DNA from: Asanoa siamensis | Lineage (GTDB): Bacteria > Actinomycetota > Actinomycetes > Mycobacteriales > Micromonosporaceae | Direction: 5' to 3' | DNA: 36,386 nucleotides | Assembly: GCF_016862555.1 (NCBI RefSeq) | Contig: NZ_BONE01000079.1 | Coordinates: 1 to 36,386 of the forward strand | In this document: positions 24,876 to 33,251 of the stretch, one piece after another | Numbering within the stretch: position 1 is the first letter of the stretch | How the letters are laid out: every line of letters begins with the position of its first letter | Position numbers and translations under genes: made by a program | The notes under the pieces: generated by a model | The model's input: the letters and a program-made list of their open reading frames with translations, nothing else | What the model was told of the DNA's origin: nothing | The model's database searches: none

Positions 24876-25805
24876 TCAGCCGACGTCGCAGACCCACCAG
24901 CCGGTCTGCTGGACGAGCGTGAAGCGGAGCTGCTGGGCGGCGCTGCGGTCGTCGGCCGTGAGCACGGTCAGCCGGGTCGAGACGACCGCCCGGGTGGCGT
25001 CCTGCTGCTCCACCTTGGGCGGGTCCCAGCGGTACCTGGGGCTCGGGTAGGTCCGCGCGTACCGCTGCACCTCTTCGATCTTGTCCTGGAGGACGCGCTG
25101 GTCGCGGGCGTCGGAGCAGACGAGCGCGGCGGCGGCGGCCGCGTTCTGGTCGACGTAGACGGCGTCGAGGAAGCTCTCGACGGCCGCCACGGGCTCGGCC
25201 GCGCCCTCGCCGGTCTCGCCGTCGCGGAGCACGAGGAAGGCGGTGACGCCGCCACCGCCACAGAGCAGGAGCGCGGCCAGTGCGATCGCCGTGATCAGGA
25301 GGCCGCGCCGGCGGGGCTTCGGGGGTGGTGGATAAGCGGTCGGGGGTACGTCGGGCGCGGTGGGCCAGGGAATGGCGTTGCCTTGTGGCGCCTCGACGGG
25401 CATCGGCGGGGTCTGGTGGGTCGGCGCGGGTGGCTGGGTCGGCGCGGCTGGCTGGGTCGGCGCGGGTGGCTGGGTCGGCGCCGTTTGCGGCTCGTTCGGG
25501 TTCCAGGCCGGGGGTGTCCAGAGCGGGGCCGGTGTGGGTGGTGCGCTGATCGGGGCCGGTGGGGCGGTTCTGATCTCCTGCGTACGGTCCGGCTCGGCCT
25601 CGTGGTCCCGGGCGGCGGGCGGCGCCGGGGCGGGGGCCGGCGGGGCGGCCGAGGGCGGCGCTGGCGGCTGGTCAGGGGCCGGGCCTGCCTCGGGTGTGGG
25701 TGGCGGCGGCGCGGGGCTCGCCTGCGGCGGCGGAGGCGGCGGCACGGCGGGGCGTTCGGCGCCCTCGTCGGGTCGGCTCTCCTGTCCCTCGGGCGGCACC
25801 GTCAT
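24876..25805 (-). CDS. Proline-rich single-pass membrane protein
   Basis: 309 residues from ATG 25805, with GGGGAG just upstream. The N-terminal ~190 residues are a disordered Pro/Ala/Gln-rich cytoplasmic region with a 6-residue repeat (APTQPP variants) and a near-membrane PPKPRRR. One transmembrane helix follows (~200-222, GLLITAIALAALLLCGGGGV). The external ~85-residue domain (AAVESFLDAVYVDQNAAAAAAL...QQTGWWVCDVG) resembles small NTF2/SnoaL-like or DUF4878-type domains of actinobacterial membrane proteins; this fold is tentative. Divergent from the DUF4177 gene with 85 bases between. Function unknown. Confidence 0.8.
   Translation of the reverse strand: MTVPPEGQESRPDEGAERPAVPPPPPPQASPAPPPPTPEAGPAPDQPPAPPSAAPPAPAPAPPAARDHEAEPDRTQEIRTAPPAPISAPPTPAPLWTPPAWNPNEPQTAPTQPPAPTQPAAPTQPPAPTHQTPPMPVEAPQGNAIPWPTAPDVPPTAYPPPPKPRRRGLLITAIALAALLLCGGGGVTAFLVLRDGETGEGAAEPVAAVESFLDAVYVDQNAAAAAALVCSDARDQRVLQDKIEEVQRYARTYPSPRYRWDPPKVEQQDATRAVVSTRLTVLTADDRSAAQQLRFTLVQQTGWWVCDVG
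25417..25488. repeat. Four 18-bp repeats inside the proline-rich gene
   Basis: Unit TGGGTCGGCGCGGGTGGC at 25417, 25435 and 25453, with a decayed fourth copy to 25488. On the coding (minus) strand they give the APTQPP-type hexapeptide repeat. Copies 1 and 3 are identical and copy 2 differs by one base, indicating recent slippage expansion. Confidence 0.85.
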
Positions 25806-25890
25806 GGTCTCCCCAGTCCTCCGTCGAGCCGTCGCCGAGCAGGGTAGCCGACCTCGGCCCGCCCTGATCGGCACCGGTAACCTCGGCCGC

Positions 25891-26046
25891 ATGCAGAAAT
25901 GGGAGTACGCGACCGTGCCGCTGCTGGTCCACGCGACCAAGCAGATTCTGGACAACTGGGGTGAGGACGGCTGGGAGCTGGTCTCCGTCATTCCCGGCCC
26001 CAACCCGGAGCAGCTGGTCGCCTACATGAAGCGGCCGAAGTCGTGA
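25891..26046 (+). CDS. DUF4177 small protein
   Basis: 51 residues: MQKWEYATVPLLVHATKQIL, then DNWGEDGWELVSVIPGP. The KWEY...GWELV pattern is the DUF4177 hallmark, where an N-terminal strand and the GWELV turn pack together. Function unknown. Its stop overlaps the RidA-like gene as GTGA. The same order (DUF4177, RidA, MBL hydrolase) is recalled from mycobacteria, supporting a conserved operon. No Shine-Dalgarno is obvious, so it may be leaderless. Confidence 0.88.
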   Translation: MQKWEYATVPLLVHATKQILDNWGEDGWELVSVIPGPNPEQLVAYMKRPKS

Positions 26047-26507
26047 CCTCTCCGCACGAGAAGCTCGCGGAGCTGGGCCTCACCCTGCCCGAGGTCGTGC
26101 CTCCGGTCGCCGCGTACGTGCCGGCCGTGCAGTCGGGCAACTACGTCTACATCTCCGGCCAGCTCCCGGTCGCCGGCGGCGAGCTGCTGGCCACCGGCAA
26201 GGTCGGCGCCGAGGTCACCGCCGAGAAGGCCCGCGAGCTGGCCCGCCAGTGCGGTCTCAACGTGCTGGCCGCGATCGACGCCCTGGTCGGCCTCGAATAT
26301 GTCGTCAAGGTGGTCAAGGTCGTCGGCTTCGTCGCCTCGACGCCGGGCTTCACCGGCCAGCCGACCGTCGTCAACGGCGCCTCGGAGCTGTTCGGCGAGG
26401 TGTTCGGCGAGGCCGGGCGGCACGCCCGCAGTGCGGTCGGCGTCGCCGAGCTACCGCTCGACGCCCCGGTCGAGGTCGAGGCGATCGTCGAGGTCGCGAC
26501 CGCCTGA
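26043..26507 (+). CDS. RidA/YjgF-YER057c-UK114 family protein, long form
   Basis: 154 residues from GTG 26043. Family blocks: YVPAVQSGNYVYISGQLPV, GKVGAEVTAEKARELARQCGLNVLAAI, VVKVVKVVGFVASTPGFTGQPTVVNGASELF, and the closing ARSAVGVAELPLDAPVEVEAIVEV with the Arg equivalent to the imine-binding Arg. Classic RidA deaminates reactive enamine/imine intermediates. This one belongs to the longer subgroup whose substrate is undefined. Coupled to DUF4177 by a 4-base overlap. Confidence 0.88.
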   Translation: MTSPHEKLAELGLTLPEVVPPVAAYVPAVQSGNYVYISGQLPVAGGELLATGKVGAEVTAEKARELARQCGLNVLAAIDALVGLEYVVKVVKVVGFVASTPGFTGQPTVVNGASELFGEVFGEAGRHARSAVGVAELPLDAPVEVEAIVEVATA

Positions 26508-26553
26508 CCTGCGGTTCACCTTCCCGTCGTACGGCGGTCGTACGATCGCACCC

Positions 26554-27345
26554 ATGACGGCCCACGTGACCACTCCGGCGGCGGCCCTGGCGGAACGCCT
26601 GCCGGAGTGGGCCACCCTCGTCCGGGCGCCCAATCCGGGTCCGATGACGCTCGACGGCACCAACACCTGGGTGCTGCGCGCCGCGCCCGGCGCTCCCGCC
26701 GTGGTCGTCGACCCCGGCCCGCTCGACGAGGGGCACCTGCGGGCGATCGCCGCACACGGTCCGATCGGCACGATTCTGGCCACCCACGGTCACCCCGACC
26801 ACGTCGAGGGTCTCGACCGGTTCGCCGCGCTGACCGGCGCTCCGGTGGTGCGCGACCTCGGCTCGCGCGAGGTGGCGGGCCTGGCCGTCAACGCCGTGCC
26901 CACGCCGGGGCACACCGCCGACTCGGTCTGTTTCGTGGTTTCGGCGGGCGGTGAGCAGGCCGTCCTCACCGGCGACACCATCCTCGGCCGGGGCACCACG
27001 GTGGTGGCGCACCCCGACGGAGATCTCGGCGCCTACCTGTCCAGCCTGTCGCTGCTGACCGCCTATGCCGGGCATCTCGCCCTGCCCGGGCACGGCCCCG
27101 CGTTGGCCGACTGCGCGGTCGCCGCGCGGTTCTACCTGGCCCATCGCCAGGCCCGGCTCGACCAGGTCCGCCAGGCTGTCGCAGATGGTGCAAAAACGGC
27201 TGAAGACGTCGTTTCCGTCGTCTACGCCGACGTCGACCCCTCGCTCTGGCCGGCCGCGACCTGGTCGGTCCAGGCCCAACTCGCCTATCTCGGTGTGCCG
27301 ACCCGGGAATCGCGACGGGGGTCACAGGGGTTGGATGGACCGTGA
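26554..27345 (+). CDS. MBL-fold metallohydrolase (LACTB2/Rv3677c-like)
   Basis: 263 residues from ATG 26554. The metal site THGHPDHVEG (His78, His80, Asp82, His83) is followed by PTPGHTADS (His), LTGDTILGRG (Asp) and LPGHGPAL (His). The N-terminal APNPGPMTLDGTNTWVL marks the LACTB2-like subgroup, whose animal member is an endoribonuclease; the bacterial substrate is unknown. A C-terminal helical domain (~200-263) is typical of the subgroup. Its stop overlaps the next gene as GTGA, unusual given how unrelated the two products look. Confidence 0.9.
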   Translation: MTAHVTTPAAALAERLPEWATLVRAPNPGPMTLDGTNTWVLRAAPGAPAVVVDPGPLDEGHLRAIAAHGPIGTILATHGHPDHVEGLDRFAALTGAPVVRDLGSREVAGLAVNAVPTPGHTADSVCFVVSAGGEQAVLTGDTILGRGTTVVAHPDGDLGAYLSSLSLLTAYAGHLALPGHGPALADCAVAARFYLAHRQARLDQVRQAVADGAKTAEDVVSVVYADVDPSLWPAATWSVQAQLAYLGVPTRESRRGSQGLDGP

Positions 27346-30300
27346 CATGTCCTGTGTGCGGCACGGTCGCCATCCCAGGCGCCCGTTTCTGCCACAACTG
27401 CGGAGCCGCCCTGCCAGCGGCGGCGAGCCTGCCCGCCGCCGAGCGCCGGGTGGTTACCGTCCTCTTCGGCGACCTGTCTGATTTCACCTCCTGGTCCGAA
27501 AATGTCGACCCCGAGCGGGTCGGTGCGGTCACCGACCGCGTGCTCGCGGCCCTCGCCGGCGCGGTGAAGACGTTCGGCGGGCATGTCGACAAGCTGACCG
27601 GCGACGGCATCATGGCCGTCTTCGGCGCCCCCGTCGCGCACGAGGACGACGCCGAGCGCGCCGTCCGGGCCGCCCTGTCGATGCAGCGCGCGGTGCGCCG
27701 CGTGCTCGACGACGAGCGTGGCGGCGGCGCCCCGCTCGGCCTGCGGGTCGGGCTCAACACCGGCGACGTGGTCGCCGGCATCCAGGCCGCGATCGAATAC
27801 ACGGTCATCGGCGACACGGTCAACACCGCCGCCCGGTTCTCCGACGCGGCCGCGGTCGGCGCGGTCTACGCGGGTGCCAGCACGTTCGCCGCGACGCGCC
27901 GGGTCGCCTCGTGGCGGCAGCTGCGGCCGCTGCGGCTCAAAGGCAAGCGCGACCCGGTCGAGGCCTACGAGCTGCTCGGCCTGCACGACGCACCCGGCAC
28001 CCGGTCCGGCCTCGGCGACGAGGCGCCGTTCGTCGGCCGCGAGGCCGAGCTCGGCCGCATCGCCGGCCGGATCGCCGAGGTCGTCGACCAGAGCCAGCCC
28101 ACCGTCATGTTGATGACCGCCGAGGCCGGCGTCGGCAAGACCCGGTTCGCCGGCGAGGCCGAGCGGCTGGCCGCGGGCTACGACGTCGGCGCCGGCCGGT
28201 TCGCCACCCGCACCGGCGCCCGGGTGCTCTCGGTGCGGTGTGCCGCGTTCGGCGAGCGCCGCCGGCTCGCGCCGCTGGCCGACCTGGTTCGCGCCGCGAT
28301 CGGCGCTCCCGCCGACAACGGCACGCCGCCCACCCGCGCGGTGGCCGAGGAGCGGCTCCGCCGGCTGACCACTCGGCTCGCCCGGCTCCCCGACGCCCCG
28401 GCCGTCGCGTCCGACCTGCTGCTCGCGCTGATGGGATACGGCGAGCTGCCGACCGCGATCCAGCCCGAGCCGGGCGAGTTCACCGGCGAGGGCCCGAGCG
28501 CCGACGCCGTGCCGGGCGCGGTGGCCGCGCTGCTGAGCGGCCTGGCGGCCGAGACTCCGCTGCTGATCGTCGTCGACGACCTGCACGACGCCACCCCGGA
28601 GACCATCGAGGCGCTCGGCGTCATGCTGTCCCGGCTCGCCGGCCCGGTGCTGGTCCTGCTGCTCGGCCGCCCCGAGCTGGTCCGCACCGCGGGCGCGCTG
28701 ACCCGGTTGGCCGACGCCGAGGTGGTCACGCTGCCGCCGCTGCGCGGCGCCGACGCGTCCCGCCTGCTCTCGTCCTATCTGAGCGGCGGCAAGCTGCCGC
28801 AGCCCGACACCGACGGCCTGCTGGCCACCGCGCAGGGCAACCCGTTCTACCTGGCCGAGCTGGTCACGCTGCTGATCGAGCGCGGCGCGCTCACCAAGGT
28901 CAGCGTCGACGGCTCGCCGGGCGAGAAGCGCTGGCGGCTCGCGCCCGGCTCGCTGACCAGCCGTTTGCTCTCCCGCGACCTCGCGGCCGTCCTGGCAGCC
29001 CGCATCGACGCGCTGCCCGGCGACGCCCGGGCCGTGCTGCGCGACGCCGCGGTGATCGGCGACCAGGTGCCGCGGGGCACCCTCGAGGCGCTGCGCGAGC
29101 ACTACGCGGGCCGGGCCGGCCGCCCGGCGGCGGTCGTCGCCGTCGAGCTGGAGCGGGCGGTCGACGAGTTGCTGCAGCGTCGCATGCTGCAGCGCACCCG
29201 GGCCGGTTACGCGTTCAGCACGCCGCTGATGCACGAGGCCGCCTATTCGGGCATCGGCAAGGCCGACCTGGCCGAGCGGCACGCGTTTTTGGCCCGCTGG
29301 GCCGAGCCCCACGCGGTGTCCGACGTGGTCGTCGGCCGGCGCGCGGTGTCCGTCGACAGTCCGGCGGCCGACCCGGGCAACTGGTCCGACGGCGACCGCG
29401 ACGCGTTCATCGCCCACCACGCCGAGCGCGCGGTCGCCCTCGCCGACAGTGTGGGACTGCGGCCGGACGCGCCCGCCCGGACCGTCGTACCCCTGGGGAT
29501 CGCGGCCCTGAGCCGTTCCGCGCGGCGCGCGGCTGCCGCCGGTGAGCCCACGACGGCGGTCGAATACGCCGAACGCGAGGCGAAGCTCGCCGGGGACGCC
29601 CTGCCGACGGCCGACCGGTTGGTACACGCGCGGGCCCTGCAACAGACGGGCCGGGTCAACGACGCGCTGGCGTACGCCGAGAAGATCGCCGCCAACTCCG
29701 CCGAGCCGGCCGCCCGCGCGGGTGCGCTGCTGCTGGCCGGCCGGGCCCACCGTTCGCTCGGCGACTTCGCCCGGGCGCAGGTGATGTGGCGCGACGCGCT
29801 CCAGGTGGCGACCGACGCCAACCTGCCCGGGCCGCGCGCCGAGGCGATGCGCCGCCTCGGCATGGCCGATTTCCTGCAGGGCAAGCTGGCGCAGGCGAGC
29901 AGCCGCTTCGCGGCGGCCTACCAGGTCAACGTCGCGGCCGGTGACGAGCGCGGCCAGGCCTGGTCCCTGCAGAACCTGGCCTGGGTCACGACGACCCGCG
30001 GCGACTTCGCCGGCGCCGACGCGGTGCTGGCGCGCGCGGCCCGGCTCTTCGCGCAACTGGGCGACCCGGTCGGGCGGGCCTGGCTGCGCGGCACCACCGC
30101 TTATGCGCGGCTGCTCGCCGGCCGCCTGTCGGAGGCCCGCCGGCTCGCCCGGATCTTCCTGCCGTTCGGCGAACGCGTCGGCGAGGCGTGGGCGGTCGGC
30201 ACGCTCCGCGCGGTGGAGGCGTTCGCGGCCGCCGAACTCGGCGACCTGGCCGAGGCAGACCGCGAGGCGCGCCGCGCCTACCGCGACTTCGCCGCCGCCT

Positions 30301-30977
30301 CCGACGACTGGGGCCGCGGCTTCTCCCTGGTCGTCCGGGGCGTGGTGGCCCGCGGCCTCGGCGAGCCGCAGCACGCCAGCGACCTCCTGACCGACGCGGT
30401 GTCCTACGCCCACCGCATCAACCACCCGCTGCTGATGGGCATGGCGGGCACGCTTCGCGGTTTCGTGGCCCTGGACCGCGGCGACGTCGACGCGGCCGAG
30501 GCCGACGCGCGGTCGGTGATGACCGCGGTCGAGCCACACAACCCCCTGGCGCCGGCCCAGGTGGGCCCACGGGTCCTGCTGTCGGCGGCCCGCACCCGGG
30601 CCGGCGACACGACCACGGCGATCGGCCTGCTGGCCCCGATCGCCTCGGCGAGCGGCGCGCCGTCGCTGCTGTTCTCCCGCCAACAGGCGATGGCCACCTA
30701 TGCCGCGGCGCTGCTGGCTGCGGGCCGCTGCGAGCAGGCCTTGGACTGGGCCCAACGCGCGGCCGCGGTCCCGGCGGAAGACGTCCGCAGCCGGGTGATC
30801 GGCGCGGAGGTCCTGGCCCGCACCCTGGACGCGGCGGGCCGCCACACGGAAGCGATGGCAGCGGCGGAACGCGCGGTGGATCTCTCCTTCTCGACGGAGC
30901 AGACAAGCGAACGCGCCCGCGCCAAGGCCCTGCAGGCCTCCCTCCACCCGGCGGCCCCGCGCAGGTCGCTTGCCTAG
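27342..30977 (+). CDS. Large class III adenylate/guanylate cyclase with AAA ATPase and TPR repeats
   Basis: 1211 residues, GTG 27342. A zinc ribbon (CPVCG...FCHNCGA, 3-21) starts the protein. The cyclase domain (~35-210) has metal Asp in LFGDLSDFT, then DKLTGDGIMAVFGAP and VIGDTVNTAARF, so metal Asp and transition-state Asn/Arg are present. The usual adenine-selecting Asp is Thr (EYTVIG), as in some AAA-type cyclases. The ATPase domain (~230-700) has Walker A AEAGVGKTR and Walker B LLIVVDDLHDA. The last ~500 residues are Ala-rich TPR-like helices (QNLAWVTTTRGDFAGADAVL). It probably senses a signal through the ATPase/TPR part and makes cAMP for Crp. Substrate and signal are inferred. Confidence 0.88.
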   Translation: MTCPVCGTVAIPGARFCHNCGAALPAAASLPAAERRVVTVLFGDLSDFTSWSENVDPERVGAVTDRVLAALAGAVKTFGGHVDKLTGDGIMAVFGAPVAHEDDAERAVRAALSMQRAVRRVLDDERGGGAPLGLRVGLNTGDVVAGIQAAIEYTVIGDTVNTAARFSDAAAVGAVYAGASTFAATRRVASWRQLRPLRLKGKRDPVEAYELLGLHDAPGTRSGLGDEAPFVGREAELGRIAGRIAEVVDQSQPTVMLMTAEAGVGKTRFAGEAERLAAGYDVGAGRFATRTGARVLSVRCAAFGERRRLAPLADLVRAAIGAPADNGTPPTRAVAEERLRRLTTRLARLPDAPAVASDLLLALMGYGELPTAIQPEPGEFTGEGPSADAVPGAVAALLSGLAAETPLLIVVDDLHDATPETIEALGVMLSRLAGPVLVLLLGRPELVRTAGALTRLADAEVVTLPPLRGADASRLLSSYLSGGKLPQPDTDGLLATAQGNPFYLAELVTLLIERGALTKVSVDGSPGEKRWRLAPGSLTSRLLSRDLAAVLAARIDALPGDARAVLRDAAVIGDQVPRGTLEALREHYAGRAGRPAAVVAVELERAVDELLQRRMLQRTRAGYAFSTPLMHEAAYSGIGKADLAERHAFLARWAEPHAVSDVVVGRRAVSVDSPAADPGNWSDGDRDAFIAHHAERAVALADSVGLRPDAPARTVVPLGIAALSRSARRAAAAGEPTTAVEYAEREAKLAGDALPTADRLVHARALQQTGRVNDALAYAEKIAANSAEPAARAGALLLAGRAHRSLGDFARAQVMWRDALQVATDANLPGPRAEAMRRLGMADFLQGKLAQASSRFAAAYQVNVAAGDERGQAWSLQNLAWVTTTRGDFAGADAVLARAARLFAQLGDPVGRAWLRGTTAYARLLAGRLSEARRLARIFLPFGERVGEAWAVGTLRAVEAFAAAELGDLAEADREARRAYRDFAAASDDWGRGFSLVVRGVVARGLGEPQHASDLLTDAVSYAHRINHPLLMGMAGTLRGFVALDRGDVDAAEADARSVMTAVEPHNPLAPAQVGPRVLLSAARTRAGDTTTAIGLLAPIASASGAPSLLFSRQQAMATYAAALLAAGRCEQALDWAQRAAAVPAEDVRSRVIGAEVLARTLDAAGRHTEAMAAAERAVDLSFSTEQTSERARAKALQASLHPAAPRRSLA

Positions 30978-31014
30978 CCTGCTCACCTGCTCACGACGAT
31001 CGGCGACGCGCCTA

Positions 31015-31251
31015 ATGCCACCGCGATCGCCGCGCCGATGGCGAATCGTGGCGGTGGCCGCCTGCTCGCTCGTTGGGACGGTGACTTGGTCGAACCAGGA
31101 GAGCAGGGAGATCGGTTCCACGGCGGTTCGACCTACCCCAACCTGACTGACCTCGGACAGTCCTCGCCGCGTCGAGCTTGACGTGCTGCACTGCTCCACG
31201 AGCGGTCAGCACCTCGAACAAATCGCCGTACACGTCCGCTGCCTGGACTAG
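31015..31251 (+). pseudogene. Broken duplicate of the membrane protein gene at 17202-17648
   Basis: ATG 31015 opens a frame reading RRWRIVAVAACSLVGTVTWSNQE, matching WRVLAVVG...HLVGTVTWSNQE of the intact copy with the middle of the membrane helix deleted. A second deletion of about 35 codons then brings GGSTYP next, in a different frame (STYPNLTDL). A third frame gives RVELDVLH...GQHLEQIAVHVRCLD and stop TAG. The final 27 coding bases before the stop are identical to the intact gene. At least two deletions and two frame changes make it non-functional. It shares its CTAG stop with the convergent DUF6985 gene. Confidence 0.85.
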
Positions 31252-31786
31252 CCGACCGGGTGGTAGACGAGGTCCCGGAGATCGTCGCGGCCGTAGGCGC
31301 TCGCATTGGTGAGGTGCCCGTCGGAGGCGCCAACCTTGATCACGGTGCGACCCTCTCGAAAGACGATCTGCAGACCGTGCTCGGGCTCCCAGTCACACTC
31401 GCACTCCAGCGACAGGCACACCGGTCCCGCCGCATCGGTGTCACGCCGAACCGTCACCTCGCCGGCCAGGTCAACGTAGTCCCACACCTCGTCAGGTCCG
31501 GCGATCGACGGGAAGCCACCCTCGTCGCCACCTTCCGCCGCAACGTCCTGGTAGCAGGCGAATATGTCCGGCCCGGCCGCCATCAGGGCCGATTCGTCGA
31601 CCGCGAGGAAGGTCGCACAGCCGCGTGGAAGTCACCCTTCGCGTCGTCGTCCGCATAACCCTCCACGACGAACCGACAGGTGGCGCCACGAAGGACCGAC
31701 ACTGAAGCTGCCCCGCTGCGGAGGCAGTCGATCTCGTCTTCGACGACGATCCCGAGCCCACAAATCTCCGTGTACGGACCGCTCAC
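31248..31786 (-). pseudogene. DUF6985-like immunity-type gene with single-base frameshift
   Basis: GTG 31786 overlaps the SUKH gene's stop (GTGA). Frame 1 reads SGPYTEICGLGIVVEDEIDC...FVVEGYADDDAKGDFHAAV and then runs into a stop at 31583. One base shifted, the sequence continues ATFLAVDESALMAAGPDIFACYQDV...EVWDYVDLAGEVTV, ending CDWEPEHGLQIVFREGRTVIKVG, the DUF6985-type C-terminal block, to TAG 31248. Removing the shift near 31612-31618 (one G missing) would restore about 178 residues. A sequencing error, a recent mutation or true frameshifting cannot be told apart here. Confidence 0.75.
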
Positions 31787-32328
31787 CGGCCGTCGCCCCA
31801 CGGCAGCAGGGCAGCCGGGACGTGGGCCATCGCCGGATCGAGCCCGAGGACGTGGCCGCGGTCGAACGGCCAGCGCCGGTCGCCTGCGTCGGCAAGGAGG
31901 AGAGACCGCACGAAGGTCCAGATGGTGGTGGCCACGATGTAGCCGAGCGCGTCGAAGTCGCTCTGATCGATGAAGGCTACGTGTCCGGCCAGCTTCCCGT
32001 CGGTGATGAGCACGTAGTAGTCGCCGCTCCCGTCCCCGGCCACCGGCAGCCACCCACGATCCCGCCAGCCAGGAAAGGATGCGAGCACAGACGCGATGTC
32101 GTCGGCGTGGCCGTCGTGCGGCACCCCGTACAGACCGCCCGGCCCGATCGCGTCGCCCTTGCACAACCGCAGCCACTCCACCAGCTCGGTAGGCAACGGG
32201 CGTCCGACTATCCGGCGCAGGTCAGCTATCTCCGCGTCGTCAGCGCCATCCGGATACGACCTTCCCGGCTCCCGGACGGCCGTGATGAGAAGTCGAGCGA
32301 CTTCATCACGAGTCGATTCGAGGGACAC
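31783..32328 (-). CDS. SMI1/KNR4 (SUKH) family protein, immunity type
   Basis: 181 residues from GTG 32328. SUKH pattern: ADDAEIADLRRIVGRPLPTEL, VEWLRLCKGDAIGPGGLYGV, then WRDRGWLPVAGDGSGDYYVL and VAFIDQSDFDALGYIVATTI, i.e. the helix-strand-GD-Y/F core. SUKH proteins often neutralise toxins of contact-dependent or polymorphic systems, but many stand alone. No toxin gene is visible here. Its stop overlaps the DUF6985 start, so the two form an operon. CATAAT lies six bases before the GTG, suggesting a leaderless mRNA. Confidence 0.85.
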   Translation of the reverse strand: MSLESTRDEVARLLITAVREPGRSYPDGADDAEIADLRRIVGRPLPTELVEWLRLCKGDAIGPGGLYGVPHDGHADDIASVLASFPGWRDRGWLPVAGDGSGDYYVLITDGKLAGHVAFIDQSDFDALGYIVATTIWTFVRSLLLADAGDRRWPFDRGHVLGLDPAMAHVPAALLPWGDGR

Positions 32329-32334
32329 ACGCCC

Positions 32335-32340
32335 ATTATG
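32335..32340 (-). promoter_or_regulatory. Candidate -10 of the SUKH gene
   Basis: CATAAT on the minus strand (five of six consensus bases), with six bases to GTG 32328, so transcription likely starts at the start codon. No recognisable -35 hexamer lies 16-18 bases upstream. Confidence 0.45.
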
Positions 32341-32443
32341 GCGACACCGCTCGTCACTGCCCGAATACCCGGTCGGCTACACCCGACGCGACATCCAACC
32401 TTCGGGCTGCTACGAGGCGGGCTGCCGTCCTCGACAGGACAAC

Positions 32444-32903
32444 TCAGGAACCGGCTACCCCGGCTGTCGGCCCGTTGCTGCGAGCCTTCGCCTGGTGGCA
32501 TGAGCTGCGCATCCGCTGAGCCGGACCGGGCGAAGGGCTCGTGACGCTCGCCGGAGGCCGGGCCACGCCAGCCAGCGGCTCGTTGATCTTCGCGACGGTC
32601 CTACGCGCGAGCGACCACCGGCCACCCCAGTCGAACACGACTAGGAGCAAGGGAACCGATACCAACCACTGAGGGCAGGGACGAGCCCTGACCGATCGGC
32701 GAGACGATCAAGAAAAGGCACAGCGAGCCCACAACGGCGATAACGGCGGCTTGAGCCGCGCCACGGAGTGTCAACGGCCGATCAGGAAGGCGAGCGAACC
32801 CCAGCAGAATCAGGCCGTCCGCGGCGCCGACGATAGCGTCCGTTGCCACCTGATCAGCCCGCGCCCGCGATGTCCACCACCTCAAGATCGCACCTGGGCG
32901 CAT
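32444..32903 (-). pseudogene. Frameshifted two-helix membrane protein gene
   Basis: ATG 32903 has an excellent AAAGGAGAAGG upstream. Frame 1 gives RPGAILRWWTSRARADQ, a first helix region DAIVGAADGLILLGFARL, and a second helix AAVIAVVGSLCLFLIVSPIG, then SSLPSVVGIGSL before losing sense (APSRVRLGW) and stopping at 32601. The next frame continues naturally as LLLVVFDWGGRWSLARRTVA to 32444. One surplus C in the C-run near 32651-32653 explains the break. No family is recognised. The strong ribosome site says the gene was expressed until recently, or the shift is an assembly error. Confidence 0.6.
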
Positions 32904-33251
32904 CAACGCCCTTCTCCTTTGGATTGGTTGGCGGCGAGCGCCACTGAAAGGACGCAAGGGCGGTCCCTCTGGGGAGAGCGACGCTCGAGCCCGAACAGGT
33001 CGCTACCGGCCGCGCACATCCGCGGGTCGCGGGCTTCTAGCAGCCGAGCACTCAGGAATCACGAATGTCGGCAATGGTGGCGCAACTCAATCTCGGCGAG
33101 GACGGGGTCGGCGGGCCGCTCGACGCCGCGGTATCGACGGACCACCGGGTGATACTCGGTCGTGGGTCCAGGCAGGCGGTCGCGCTCGGCCGTGTCACGA
33201 AAGCAAGGCCATCCGTCGCGCCGCGCTTGACGACGTGGAGAGACTGCACCG
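32904..33251. other. 348 bases without a supportable gene
   Basis: Both strands have open frames of 80-97 codons (for example 33059-33328 minus and 33065-33358 plus), but none has a ribosome site, recognisable motif or consistent codon pattern. In an island full of damaged genes this is probably decayed coding sequence. Confidence 0.5.

Noticed and set aside
27285-31199. 1304-codon open frame on the minus strand opposite the cyclase
   Set aside because: It is the complement shadow of the cyclase gene: Arg/Gly/Val-rich, no motif, no ribosome site, while the plus frame has full domain logic.
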